Source of the DNA: JAIVJZ01 sp035645695
GTDB taxonomy: Bacteria > Acidobacteriota > Blastocatellia > Pyrinomonadales > Pyrinomonadaceae
Direction: 5' to 3'
DNA length: 64,000 nucleotides
Assembly (NCBI GenBank): GCA_035645695.1
Contig: DASQMC010000022.1
Location: 1 to 64,000 of the forward strand
Shown here: in pieces, positions 16,333-23,701 of the stretch
How positions within the stretch are numbered: the stretch's first letter is position 1
Layout: each line of letters begins with the position of its first letter
The notes under the pieces: generated by a model
Told to the model about the DNA's origin: nothing
The model's database searches: none
Seen by the model: only the letters and a program-made list of their open reading frames with translations
Program-made: the position numbers and the translations under genes

Positions 16333-17082
16333 GGGTCTGATGAAGTTAAGACGGTTATAGCGGATGATGCCGCAACAGTCTTAACAGTTCAAGATACAAG
16401 TTATTGTGCCGGTGATTGAACCGCCATTCGCACTCTTTCAAGTGCAGGTTGAAAGTAGCCGCAGGCACGCCATTGAACTTCTGCAATCGACGCTTAGCGT
16501 AACTCCAGAAGCTCTCGATGCCGTTGATATGACTCAATTCATTAGCGAACTCGTTCTGTCCATGATGGACGCGATAATGTTTAGCGTAGCCGACATCAAC
16601 CAGGCCGTCGTAGCCGCGCCAGCCGTCCGAGTGAATGATGGCTTGAACCGAGACGCGACCGCGAATAATGGCCTGTAAAGTAGCCTTTTTGCAGTCCGGC
16701 ACGATCTCGGTGTAAACCTTGTCGTCACGCTTGAGCAACCCGAAGACGATAGTCTTACCCGACGCCCCGCGACCGCGCTTGCCGCGCACGCGATGCGGGC
16801 CGAAGTAAGATTCATCTACTTCGACATCACCGTCCTTGAACGGTGATTGACGTTCACATTCATCAGCAATGCGCTGGCGGATTTTGCCAAAGATGGTGAT
16901 GACTGAGCGATGCGAGATGCCGGTCAACTGTGCTGCATCAGCAGCGTGTAAATCGAGTGCAAAGTATCGAATCAAGAGGCGGAATTTAGCCTCCGCGATT
17001 CGAGAACGGCGATAATAGCGGTTTAGCCTTTGCACGTCAGAAGTTTAGCACCCATCAAATTGTGCTTAACTTCATCAGACCC
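16333..17082. mobile_element. Complete IS1595-family (IS1016-like) insertion sequence
   Basis: The element is bounded by perfect 18-base terminal inverted repeats, GGGTCTGATGAAGTTAAG at 16333-16350 and its complement at 17065-17082. It is flanked by a 7-base direct repeat CCTGCAT (16326-16332 and 17083-17089), the likely target duplication (the family usually gives 8). Length is 750 bases with a single intact transposase gene on the minus strand. It sits between the repeat after ctaA and the uvsE promoter region and interrupts no recognisable gene. Confidence 0.93.
16355..17035 (-). CDS. IS1595-family (ISXO2-like) transposase
   Basis: This 226-residue DDE transposase shows a helix-turn-helix-like segment (AAQLTGISHRSV), the first catalytic Asp in EVDESYFGP, the second in IHSDGWRGYDGL, and a final acidic residue in INGIESFWSYAKRRL. 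It lacks the N-terminal zinc ribbon of ISXO2 itself and is short, as in the IS1016 subgroup. The GTG start at 17033-17035 lies about 30 bases inside the right terminal repeat, and the reading frame is intact, so the element may be active. Confidence 0.92.
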   Translation of the reverse strand: MQRLNRYYRRSRIAEAKFRLLIRYFALDLHAADAAQLTGISHRSVITIFGKIRQRIADECERQSPFKDGDVEVDESYFGPHRVRGKRGRGASGKTIVFGLLKRDDKVYTEIVPDCKKATLQAIIRGRVSVQAIIHSDGWRGYDGLVDVGYAKHYRVHHGQNEFANELSHINGIESFWSYAKRRLQKFNGVPAATFNLHLKECEWRFNHRHNNLYLELLRLLRHHPL

Positions 17083-17133
17083 CCTGCATTTAGTGACACG
17101 TTCGTGTCGGTAAAAATAAAACTTTTCGCTTAA

Positions 17134-18105
17134 ATGAGGGTCGCCGCGAAAGCGGAGAATCTGCCGGGGAGACTTCATCATTTGAGCGAGAGCATAACGC
17201 CGGAACTCGGTCTGGTCTGCATCACCACTACGGACGCCGTGCGCTACCGCGCGCTGACACGCAAGCGGCTGCTGCAATTCGACGCGCCCGAACAGAAAAG
17301 GATGTTGCGCGAGTTGTATGCCGACAACCTCGTGCGATTGAATCGCGCGCTCGATTTTTGCAGCGAGCGCGGGTTGAAGTTGTACCGGCTCACTTCCGGG
17401 CTGTTCCCGTTCGCGGACGACGAGGCGGGCGCGGACGTGCTCGCGGAGTTCGACGAGGCGGCGCGGAAGACCGGCGAGCGTGCCACCACGCTCGGCATAC
17501 GCCTCGTCATTCACCCGGATCAATTCGTTGTGCTCAGTTCCGACTCGGAAGAAGTCGTCGCCAACAGCATCAAAATTTTGCGGTCGCACGCGCGCGTCTT
17601 CGACATGCTGGCGCAGCCGCGCACGAGTTGGGCTGTGATGGAGATACACGGCGGTAAGGGCGACCGCGCCGCGCGACTCGTCGAAGTGATTCGCTCGTTG
17701 CCCGAAGAGATTCGCGCGCGGCTCGCGTTGGAGAACGACGAGTATGCGTACAACGCGGAGCAGATTCTCGAAGTCTGTCGCGCGGCGGGCGTGCCGATGG
17801 TCTTCGACGCGCACCACCACGTGTGCCGCGAGCGTCTGGACAGCTACGAGCACGAGAGCGTGGCGCATTATCTAGCCGCCGCGCGCGAGACGTGGCCTGT
17901 GCCCGAATGGCAACTCGTCCACATCTCCAACGGGCGCACGGCCTTCAACGACCGCCATCACAGCGATCTGATCACGGACATGCCCACGTCATATCGACGC
18001 GCCCCGTGGATCGAAGTAGAGGCCAAGCAGAAGGAACTGGCGATTGAAAAATTGCGCGCCGAGTGGTTAAAAGGGGAAACGAAGGAATTGCGGCGAACGG
18101 CTTAG
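17134..18105 (+). CDS. uvsE: UV DNA damage endonuclease UvsE
   Basis: This 323-residue TIM-barrel protein has UVDE-family features: LGLVCIT near the N-terminus, YRLTSGLFPF, LVIHPDQFVVL, WAVMEIHGGKGD, LALENDEY, VFDAHHHVC and HISNGR. The His, Glu and Asp residues in these motifs bind the metal cluster. The enzyme nicks DNA 5' of UV photoproducts and other distortions, starting an alternative excision repair. It is a single gene just downstream of the IS element; the IS lies in its upstream region and may have altered its promoter. A short dyad GACACG-TT-CGTGTC (17095-17108) lies before the ATG. Confidence 0.93.
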   Translation: MRVAAKAENLPGRLHHLSESITPELGLVCITTTDAVRYRALTRKRLLQFDAPEQKRMLRELYADNLVRLNRALDFCSERGLKLYRLTSGLFPFADDEAGADVLAEFDEAARKTGERATTLGIRLVIHPDQFVVLSSDSEEVVANSIKILRSHARVFDMLAQPRTSWAVMEIHGGKGDRAARLVEVIRSLPEEIRARLALENDEYAYNAEQILEVCRAAGVPMVFDAHHHVCRERLDSYEHESVAHYLAAARETWPVPEWQLVHISNGRTAFNDRHHSDLITDMPTSYRRAPWIEVEAKQKELAIEKLRAEWLKGETKELRRTA

Positions 18106-18169
18106 AGATTAGCCCGCGACATGAAAAAACTTTTGCACCTGTACCCGTTGAGAACGGTCAAGTTGAGGC
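18106..18169. other. Short gene-free spacer after uvsE
   Basis: Nothing recognisable lies between the uvsE stop and the candidate promoter that follows. Confidence 0.3.
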
Positions 18170-18198
18170 TTGACAGGGAGCCGCTGGATCAATAAGAT
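18170..18198 (+). promoter_or_regulatory. Orphan sigma-70-like promoter
   Basis: TTGACA (18170-18175), a 17-base spacer and TAAGAT (18193-18198) form a near-consensus promoter pointing into a region with no open reading frame. The next gene rightward is on the opposite strand. Confidence 0.5.
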
Positions 18199-18203
18199 GC
18201 TCC

Positions 18204-18390
18204 CACTTGGTACAACTTAATAGGAAGCCTGTACACGCGCTTCTCTGACACTTGAGTTGCCGCGTGAGAAGGGTCAAACACGTGACTCTCTACAGACGAC
18301 AGGCGACTTAAGACGCCGCTTCCGAAAATTGAGCTGGAGCTTTCCGGCTCGCGAAATTGCCCCGAACAGTTATCACTGTCGGGGCGATGT
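18204..18390 (+). ncRNA. Candidate structured small RNA
   Basis: Downstream of a consensus-like promoter, about 185 non-coding bases contain pairable segments: GCCTGT 18227-18232 with ACAGGC 18299-18304, and CTTCTC 18240-18245 with GAGAAG 18266-18271. They end at a GC-rich hairpin (18359-18385). No known RNA family was recognised. This is a prediction from promoter plus structure only. Confidence 0.25.
18359..18385. terminator. GC-rich hairpin between convergent genes
   Basis: GCCCCG-a-ACAGT (18359-18370) pairs with ACTGT-CGGGGC (18375-18385), with one bulged A and the loop TATC. It lies between uvsE/candidate RNA (plus) and the PHP gene (minus) and could stop transcription from both sides, although U runs are weak. 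Confidence 0.45.
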
Positions 18391-18426
18391 CGTGTTTGGG
18401 CTAAAAACTTCCGACGCCTCAATTTT

Positions 18427-19650
18427 TCAGCGCACGTAAATCGGGTTCGAGATGATCCACGGCTTCGCGTCGAGCGGCGCGGGGAGTTGCGGCAGATAGC
18501 AGACCACGCGATAGACGCCCGCCTCGTTCGTCTCCCACCCGTGATACGAAGCCTCCCGCGCCTCGCTCACGACCTGACCGTTTCTGATGATTTGAATGCG
18601 ACTGTTGACCGGGGTCGCCACTTCAAAGCGGACGCCCCCCTCCGTGCGCTCAATCTCGTCGCCCATCAACTTGCGCTCCGCGCCGTTCGAGGCCGTGAAG
18701 CGAAAGCCGGTCGCGTCGCACAGGATGTCGAACGCGACGTAAGCGTGCCCGGCGGCGAGCGCCGACAGCAGATTTTCCTCGTTCAGAGGCGCGGCGCGTT
18801 CGACGAGGACGTGCGTGCGGACGACTTGAAGGCTGCGCTCGTATGGATCGAGTTTCAAGGCGAAGATGGTGTGGCCGGCGAGGTCCTGGAGGGCGAGACC
18901 GATGTTGGCGTGTGCGTCGTTGCCCGCGATGGCGACGATCTTCCGGCCGGTCGCCGCGCCGGTCAGTTCGTCGAAGCGTCGCAGGTTCGCGTCGGGGCTT
19001 TGATAGAAGCGCGTCCAGAGCAGGTGCGGGTAGCTGCGGTAAGACCAGAGACCGTCGAAGAAGAGCAGGGGGCGGTTGATGTGCTTGGCGTTAGCGTGAA
19101 GGTTGTATATCTCCATGCCGTGGAAGCCGCTCGCCTCGCGCCAACTCCGAAACGTCTCCGGGTGCGCGACGAAGACGAGTTGCCCGGCGGCGCGCGCGCG
19201 GTCGATGACCTCCTGAGTCGAAGACGCCGGGGGCGCATCGTTCGCCGTTCCCGATCCGCCGAAGGTGAGAAACCGATCCGCGTCGGACTCGCTCGTCTCG
19301 TTTCCCGCGACGAAGAGAACGCCGCCGCGCATGCCCTTCAAAGTCAGCGCACGCGTGTCGTAATCGCCTGACGGGTGCTCGGTCATCACGACGAAGGTGA
19401 GGCCGTTCGACTGCGCCGCTCTCGTAATGTCCGCGAACGTGCCCGCGCTGTGCCCGCCGAGAAACGAGTGGACGTGGATCGCGCCTTTATAGTCGGCGTA
19501 TGCCGGATCGAGATTGGCGGCGCGCGCATTGTTCAACTCCCGAATTTTCGCGTCGAGGCGGCCGAGTTGATAACGGCGATAGATGAAAGGCGTCTGCGTC
19601 AAGAAGGCGACGAGGGCGACGACGGCCAGTAGTTTCCATAAACGTTTCAT
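18427..19650 (-). CDS. Membrane-anchored PHP-domain phosphoesterase
   Basis: The start is taken at ATG 19648-19650, where MKRLWKLLAVVALVAFL gives a clean signal anchor; a longer frame from 19707 adds 19 basic residues. The roughly 407-residue protein shows PHP motifs: HVHSFLGGHSAG (HxH), MTEHPSGDY, LVFVAHPE and AGNDAHAN, all metal ligands of the polymerase and histidinol phosphatase fold. The C-terminal 110 residues look like a beta-rich domain (VNSRIQIIRNGQVVSE). It probably hydrolyses an unknown phosphoester outside the cytoplasm. The Dabb gene lies about 85 bases upstream on the same strand, so the two may be co-transcribed. Confidence 0.82.
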   Translation of the reverse strand: MKRLWKLLAVVALVAFLTQTPFIYRRYQLGRLDAKIRELNNARAANLDPAYADYKGAIHVHSFLGGHSAGTFADITRAAQSNGLTFVVMTEHPSGDYDTRALTLKGMRGGVLFVAGNETSESDADRFLTFGGSGTANDAPPASSTQEVIDRARAAGQLVFVAHPETFRSWREASGFHGMEIYNLHANAKHINRPLLFFDGLWSYRSYPHLLWTRFYQSPDANLRRFDELTGAATGRKIVAIAGNDAHANIGLALQDLAGHTIFALKLDPYERSLQVVRTHVLVERAAPLNEENLLSALAAGHAYVAFDILCDATGFRFTASNGAERKLMGDEIERTEGGVRFEVATPVNSRIQIIRNGQVVSEAREASYHGWETNEAGVYRVVCYLPQLPAPLDAKPWIISNPIYVR

Positions 19651-19734
19651 CTTGATCAGCCGAACTACACGCACAAGCCGCGCTCGCCGCTTGGCGTTCC
19701 CACACACGGCGCGCTCAACTGCCGTCGCGCCCCC

Positions 19735-20031
19735 TCAATCCGCGCTCTCGAAATCAACCGACGCGATGTGTTCTGAGAGGCTGCGCCCGTAGACGGCGAC
19801 GAGCACGTGTTCGGGATGATCCGTGTACGCGTCGAGTCCCGCGCGGTCGCGAAAGACGGCGACGAGTCCCACGTCGTAAGAGCGCGGCAACTGCAACACG
19901 TCGAAGCCGACCGCGAAACTCTCGATCTGCGGGATGAAATTCGGCAGGCGGCCGAGCCGCGCCACATGTTCCTCGCGCTCGGCTTCGGTCGCCTCGGCGC
20001 GGTACTTCCAGATGACGATGTGTGTCAGCAT
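19735..20031 (-). CDS. Dabb (stress-responsive A/B barrel) family protein
   Basis: This complete 98-residue protein has the Dabb pattern: N-terminal MLTHIVIWKYR, a middle SYDVGLVAVFRD strand and DAYTDHPEHV before the last helix. Dabb proteins are dimeric ferredoxin-like barrels of unclear function. It sits between the S9 peptidase gene (upstream) and the PHP gene (downstream) on the minus strand. The whole upstream gap is filled by a palindromic microrepeat. Confidence 0.9.
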   Translation of the reverse strand: MLTHIVIWKYRAEATEAEREEHVARLGRLPNFIPQIESFAVGFDVLQLPRSYDVGLVAVFRDRAGLDAYTDHPEHVLVAVYGRSLSEHIASVDFESAD

Positions 20032-20035
20032 AAGT

Positions 20036-20164
20036 AGTAAGCAGTGAGCAGTGAGCAGTAAGCAGTAAGAAAAGTAAGCAGTGAGCGGTGAGCAGTCGGA
20101 TTAAAACTGGCAGCGGTTTTTCGTTTACTCTTCACTGCTTACTGCTCACTGCTCACTGCTTACT
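20036..20164. repeat. TGCTTAC/TGCTCAC heptamer palindrome
   Basis: Perfect 31-base arms (20036-20066 and 20134-20164), each made of AGTGAGC/AGTAAGC heptamers, flank a 67-base middle that contains a further partial array. The element fills nearly the whole gap between the S9 peptidase stop (20165) and the Dabb start (20031), both on the minus strand. Confidence 0.9.
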
Positions 20165-22372
20165 TTATTTCAGGTATTTATCAAACCACGCGAGCGTTCT
20201 TTCGAGCGCGTCTTCGCGGTGGCGTGGTTCGCGGAAGCCGTGGCCTTCGCGCGGGTAGCGCGCGAGCACGGTTTCGACGCCGCGCCGCCTGAGCGCCATG
20301 TACATCTCTTCGGCCTGCGTGATGTGCACGTCGTTGTCCAACTCGCCGTGGATGAACAGCGTGGGCGTTTCGACGGCGCGCACGTAGCGCAGCGGCGACC
20401 AACGCCACAGCAGATCATAATCGTCCCAGGGAAATCCGCCAAACTCCGCGTGGATCAAATCCTGATAGAGCGACGTGGAGTAAAAACTGACGAGGTTCGA
20501 GACGGACGCGCTCGCGACCGCCGCGCGAAAACGGGTCGTCTGCGTGATGATCCAGTTGGTCATGAAGCCGCCGTAGCTGCCGCCCGTCACGCCCATGCGC
20601 CCGCGGTCGATCCAGGAGAATTTGCGCAGGGCTTCGTCCACGCCCGCCATCAGGTCGCGATAGTCGCCGCCGCCCCACTCGCGCAGCGTGCCGTCGGAAA
20701 ACTTCTGCCCATAGCCGGTCGAGCCGCGCGGGTTGATGTAGAGCACGGCGTAGCCGCGCGCGGCGTAAGCCTGAAAGGTCGCGTTGAAACCGTAGCCGTA
20801 CATGCCGTGCGGGCCGCCGTGGATGGCGAGGATGAGCGGGTAACGTTCCGTCTCGCGGAAATTCAGGGGGCGCATCAACCAGCCCTGCACGCGCGTGTTG
20901 TCGCCGCTTCTGAAGTTCAACTCTTCCGGCTCGGAGAGCGCGAACCGGCGCATGACCTCCGCGTGATGCGTCGCGACGAGGCGGATGCCCGCGCCCGTCC
21001 TGCCCCGCGCCGCGTGGCCGACCCACACGGTCGCGGGCGCGAGCGGCTCGCTCAGTGTCAGGGCGATTATGGTTGAAGACTGCGCGTCGCCCGGAGCGAG
21101 CGCGGGCGACGCGGCGCGGCGTCCGACGCTGAAATTACCGAGCTGGATTCGCGGCGGCCCGGCGGGCGGCAGTTGCCCCGGTTGGGGAAGAACCGCGCCC
21201 GCCTGCGGTTCGCGCTGGAGCAGGATGTTCGAGACTTGCCCGCCGCTCGCGGCGACGCGGTAGAGCAGCGTCGCGCCCCTGTCACCGGCGAGGAAAAAGA
21301 TGTCCGCGCCGTCGGGCGACCAGCGCGGATTGCGCGCGCGGCGGTCTTGCGCGGCGGTAAGTTCGCGCCCCTTGCCGCCGGCCGCGTCGATCACCCAGAC
21401 GTGCGCGTCTTCGGCCACGCTGTCAATCGTCGTTATGTCGCGCGTCGTGGCCGTGTAAGCGACGAGCTTGCCGTCGGGCGACCACGCGGGTTCGTACTCG
21501 CAGCCGCGCGTCTCCGTCAGGCGGCGCACGCGCCCGTCCGTCGAGACGGCGAAGATGTCCGAGTTGTTGACGGCTTCGGGGTCGTCTTCGTGATTCGAGA
21601 GAAAAGCGATCTCCTCGCCGCGTGGATTCCACGTGAGCGCGTGATCGTAATACTGCCCCGAGGTCAACTGGCGCGGTGGCGCAGCGGGGTCGTCCACGTC
21701 CACGAGCCAGACGTGCGTGCGCAGCGTGTCGGAAAAGGCGGTGCGCGATTTGTAACGGATGCGATCCACGATGCGCGGGTCGTCGCGCCGCGCGCGGTCG
21801 GCGGCCGGTGAGCCGGTTGAGGCGTCCTCCAGCGCTTCCTCTGTGGCGTTGATGAAAGCGATGCGGCGGCCGTCGGGCGACCATGCGAAGGATTCACCGG
21901 CGTAGGGGATGTGAAAGTTGGTCGAGCGGACGGGTGTGATGTGGCGCGGCGGCTGCTGCTGAAAGCGTTCGCCGCGCGACGACATCACCCAGAGGCCGCT
22001 CTGCTCGCCGCGTGTGGCGAAGAAGGCGAGCCGCCTGCCGTCGGGCGACCAGCGCGGGCGCGAGACGTTCCACTCGCCCCCCAGCACTTGTTGCGGCAAC
22101 CGCCGTTGCGCCGTGCCGGTGCGCTCCTCTCCGAGTTGCACGCACCATAGGGCGGCGCGCGTCGCGTTGCCTTCCACGGTCGAGACCGTATAACAGACCG
22201 CGCTTCCGTCGGGCGCGATCTGCGCTTCTGAGACGTTCGCCACGCGCAGAGTGTCGGCGGGCGTCATCCCGCGCCCCTGCTGCTGCTGCGCCCCTGCGGC
22301 GACCGCGTGCGTCGAGCCGGTTGACAGCCACGCGATGCCGATTAAAAGAACCGAGAAGAGTGTTTTCATCAT
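20165..22372 (-). CDS. S9 family (prolyl oligopeptidase/DPP-like) peptidase
   Basis: Starting at ATG 22370-22372 the protein begins MMKTLFSVLLIGIAWLS, a signal peptide; a longer frame begins at 22414. The mature part has a WD40-like beta-propeller with TolB-type repeats (SPDGRRLAFFA, SPDGRRIAFIN, SPDGKLVAYTA, SPDGADIFFLA). The alpha/beta-hydrolase domain carries GGSYGGF (nucleophile about Ser599), GELDNDVHI (Asp) and EGHGF (His). It should be a secreted or periplasmic serine peptidase acting on oligopeptides or acylated peptides. It lies downstream of the tandem repeat at 22416 and upstream of the Dabb gene. Confidence 0.93.
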   Translation of the reverse strand: MMKTLFSVLLIGIAWLSTGSTHAVAAGAQQQQGRGMTPADTLRVANVSEAQIAPDGSAVCYTVSTVEGNATRAALWCVQLGEERTGTAQRRLPQQVLGGEWNVSRPRWSPDGRRLAFFATRGEQSGLWVMSSRGERFQQQPPRHITPVRSTNFHIPYAGESFAWSPDGRRIAFINATEEALEDASTGSPAADRARRDDPRIVDRIRYKSRTAFSDTLRTHVWLVDVDDPAAPPRQLTSGQYYDHALTWNPRGEEIAFLSNHEDDPEAVNNSDIFAVSTDGRVRRLTETRGCEYEPAWSPDGKLVAYTATTRDITTIDSVAEDAHVWVIDAAGGKGRELTAAQDRRARNPRWSPDGADIFFLAGDRGATLLYRVAASGGQVSNILLQREPQAGAVLPQPGQLPPAGPPRIQLGNFSVGRRAASPALAPGDAQSSTIIALTLSEPLAPATVWVGHAARGRTGAGIRLVATHHAEVMRRFALSEPEELNFRSGDNTRVQGWLMRPLNFRETERYPLILAIHGGPHGMYGYGFNATFQAYAARGYAVLYINPRGSTGYGQKFSDGTLREWGGGDYRDLMAGVDEALRKFSWIDRGRMGVTGGSYGGFMTNWIITQTTRFRAAVASASVSNLVSFYSTSLYQDLIHAEFGGFPWDDYDLLWRWSPLRYVRAVETPTLFIHGELDNDVHITQAEEMYMALRRRGVETVLARYPREGHGFREPRHREDALERTLAWFDKYLK

Positions 22373-22415
22373 GTCACAGTGCGCGGACGCTTCTTTGCGC
22401 CCCCTGTCTTTCATA

Positions 22416-22451
22416 ACTTGATCGAACCCGGAGACTTGATCTAACCCGGAG
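22416..22451. repeat. 18-bp tandem duplication before the S9 gene
   Basis: ACTTGATCGAACCCGGAG (22416-22433) is followed at once by a copy differing at one base (22434-22451). It lies in the leader of the S9 peptidase gene, between it and the aldo/keto reductase stop. Confidence 0.8.
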
Positions 22452-22522
22452 AAGGCGTGGCCGTGCGGGCGAAACTCTCCCGCGCGCTTCGCGCCGCCGC
22501 GCGGGCGGCGCGCTCGTCCGGA

Positions 22523-23467
22523 TCAGGCGGCGAGTTCGTCCTGATCGGGAAACTTGTGTTGTTTGCGCCCCGGCGGGCCGTCGTATTTTTTGGAGGTTTT
22601 GTAGAGTTCAAAGTGACCGTCGGCGGCGTCGGCGGCGCAGCGCGTGCGCAGGGCTTGCATCTCCTCGCCGGACATCGGGGTGAAGCCGCGCGCGATGCGC
22701 AGATTTTGTCGCAGAACTTTGAGCGAGTCTATGCCGGAGACGGTTGAGGCGACGGGCAGGCTCATCGCGTAGCGCAGAGCCTCGCTTGCCGTGACGGCGC
22801 GACGGCGCACGGCGTCGCCGCCGCCGCCCATGCTCTTCATGCCGAGCGGGGCGATGCCGCGCCTGAGCAGTTCCGGCAAGACCTGTTGCTCGAAGCTGCG
22901 GAAGGTGGCGTCGAAAGGGTTGAGCGGCAGTTGGCAGGTGTCGAAGGGGTAATCGTGCGCGAGCATCCTGAGGTGTATGGCGGGGTCTTTGTGGCCGGTG
23001 AAGCCGACGAAGCGAACTTTGCCTTCGCGCCGCGCCTGTTCGAGGGCTTCGACGACGCCGCCTTTGGCGAAGTGCAGATCGGGGTCGTTGTCGTGGATGA
23101 CTTCGTGAATCTGCCAGAGGTCTAGATGATCCGTGCGTAGACGTTTCAGCGTCTGTTCGAGTTGGCGCATGGCCGTGCGGCGGTCGCGGCCGTGCGTGCA
23201 GACTTTCGACATCAGGAAGACCTTGTGGCGCAATCCGCCTTCGAGGGCTTCGCCCATCAACTCCTCGCTCAACCCTTCGTGATATTCCCACGCGTTATCC
23301 ATGAAATCGATCCCGGCGTCAATCGCTTCGCGGACGATCTGCAAAGCCTCGCGCTTCGACTTCGTTTCGCCGATGTGCGATCCGCCGAGCGCGAGCGCGG
23401 AGACCTCGACCCCCGTGCGCCCGAGCATCCTGCGCGGCACTTCACCCGAAGACTTGCTCTGAACCAT
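22523..23467 (-). CDS. Aldo/keto reductase
   Basis: This 314-residue protein from ATG 23465-23467 (with GGGGAGGG just upstream) has the AKR catalytic tetrad: Asp57 and Tyr62 in FMDNAWEYHEG, Lys88 in VFLMSKVCT and His121 in LWQIHEV. It is an NAD(P)H-dependent carbonyl reductase of unknown substrate. The frame stays open upstream through the palindromic repeat (to 23611), giving a Ser/Phe-rich non-homologous extension that is not believed. The last about 40 residues (KKYDGPPGRKQHKFP) are an unusual basic tail. It lies downstream of the TonB-receptor gene on the same strand. Confidence 0.92.
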   Translation of the reverse strand: MVQSKSSGEVPRRMLGRTGVEVSALALGGSHIGETKSKREALQIVREAIDAGIDFMDNAWEYHEGLSEELMGEALEGGLRHKVFLMSKVCTHGRDRRTAMRQLEQTLKRLRTDHLDLWQIHEVIHDNDPDLHFAKGGVVEALEQARREGKVRFVGFTGHKDPAIHLRMLAHDYPFDTCQLPLNPFDATFRSFEQQVLPELLRRGIAPLGMKSMGGGGDAVRRRAVTASEALRYAMSLPVASTVSGIDSLKVLRQNLRIARGFTPMSGEEMQALRTRCAADAADGHFELYKTSKKYDGPPGRKQHKFPDQDELAA

Positions 23468-23561
23468 GATGCCCTCCCCGATGCTTCCGCAAGGGCGGAA
23501 GCGTCGAATAGAAAGTTGATTTTGTGTGACGGTGAGACGGAGTATGCCACAGGGAGAGGAA

Positions 23562-23698
23562 AACGATGAAGGAGGAACGCGGAACGATGAACTGAAGGAA
23601 GATTGATTCATTGATCCATTTCTTCATTGAATAAATGACCCGATGTATCAATGGATCAATCCTTTTAGTTCATCGTTCCGCGTTCCTCCTTCATCGTT
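23562..23698. repeat. Nested palindrome with inner ATTGATTC-family units
   Basis: The outer arms are 32 bases and perfect (23562-23593 and 23667-23698, including GAAGGAGGAACGCGGAAC). The inner part (about 23600-23666) is an ATTGATTC-family element (GATTGATTCATTGATCCATT and ATCAATGGATCAATCC). It ends four bases before the stop of the TonB-receptor gene (23702), between two minus-strand genes. Confidence 0.9.
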
Positions 23699-23701
23699 GT
23701 T

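Noticed and set aside
23468..23611. N-terminal extension of the aldo/keto reductase through the palindrome
   Set aside because: The extension translates the microrepeat (Ser/Phe-rich), and a strong GGGGAGGG precedes the later ATG that matches the family N-terminus.
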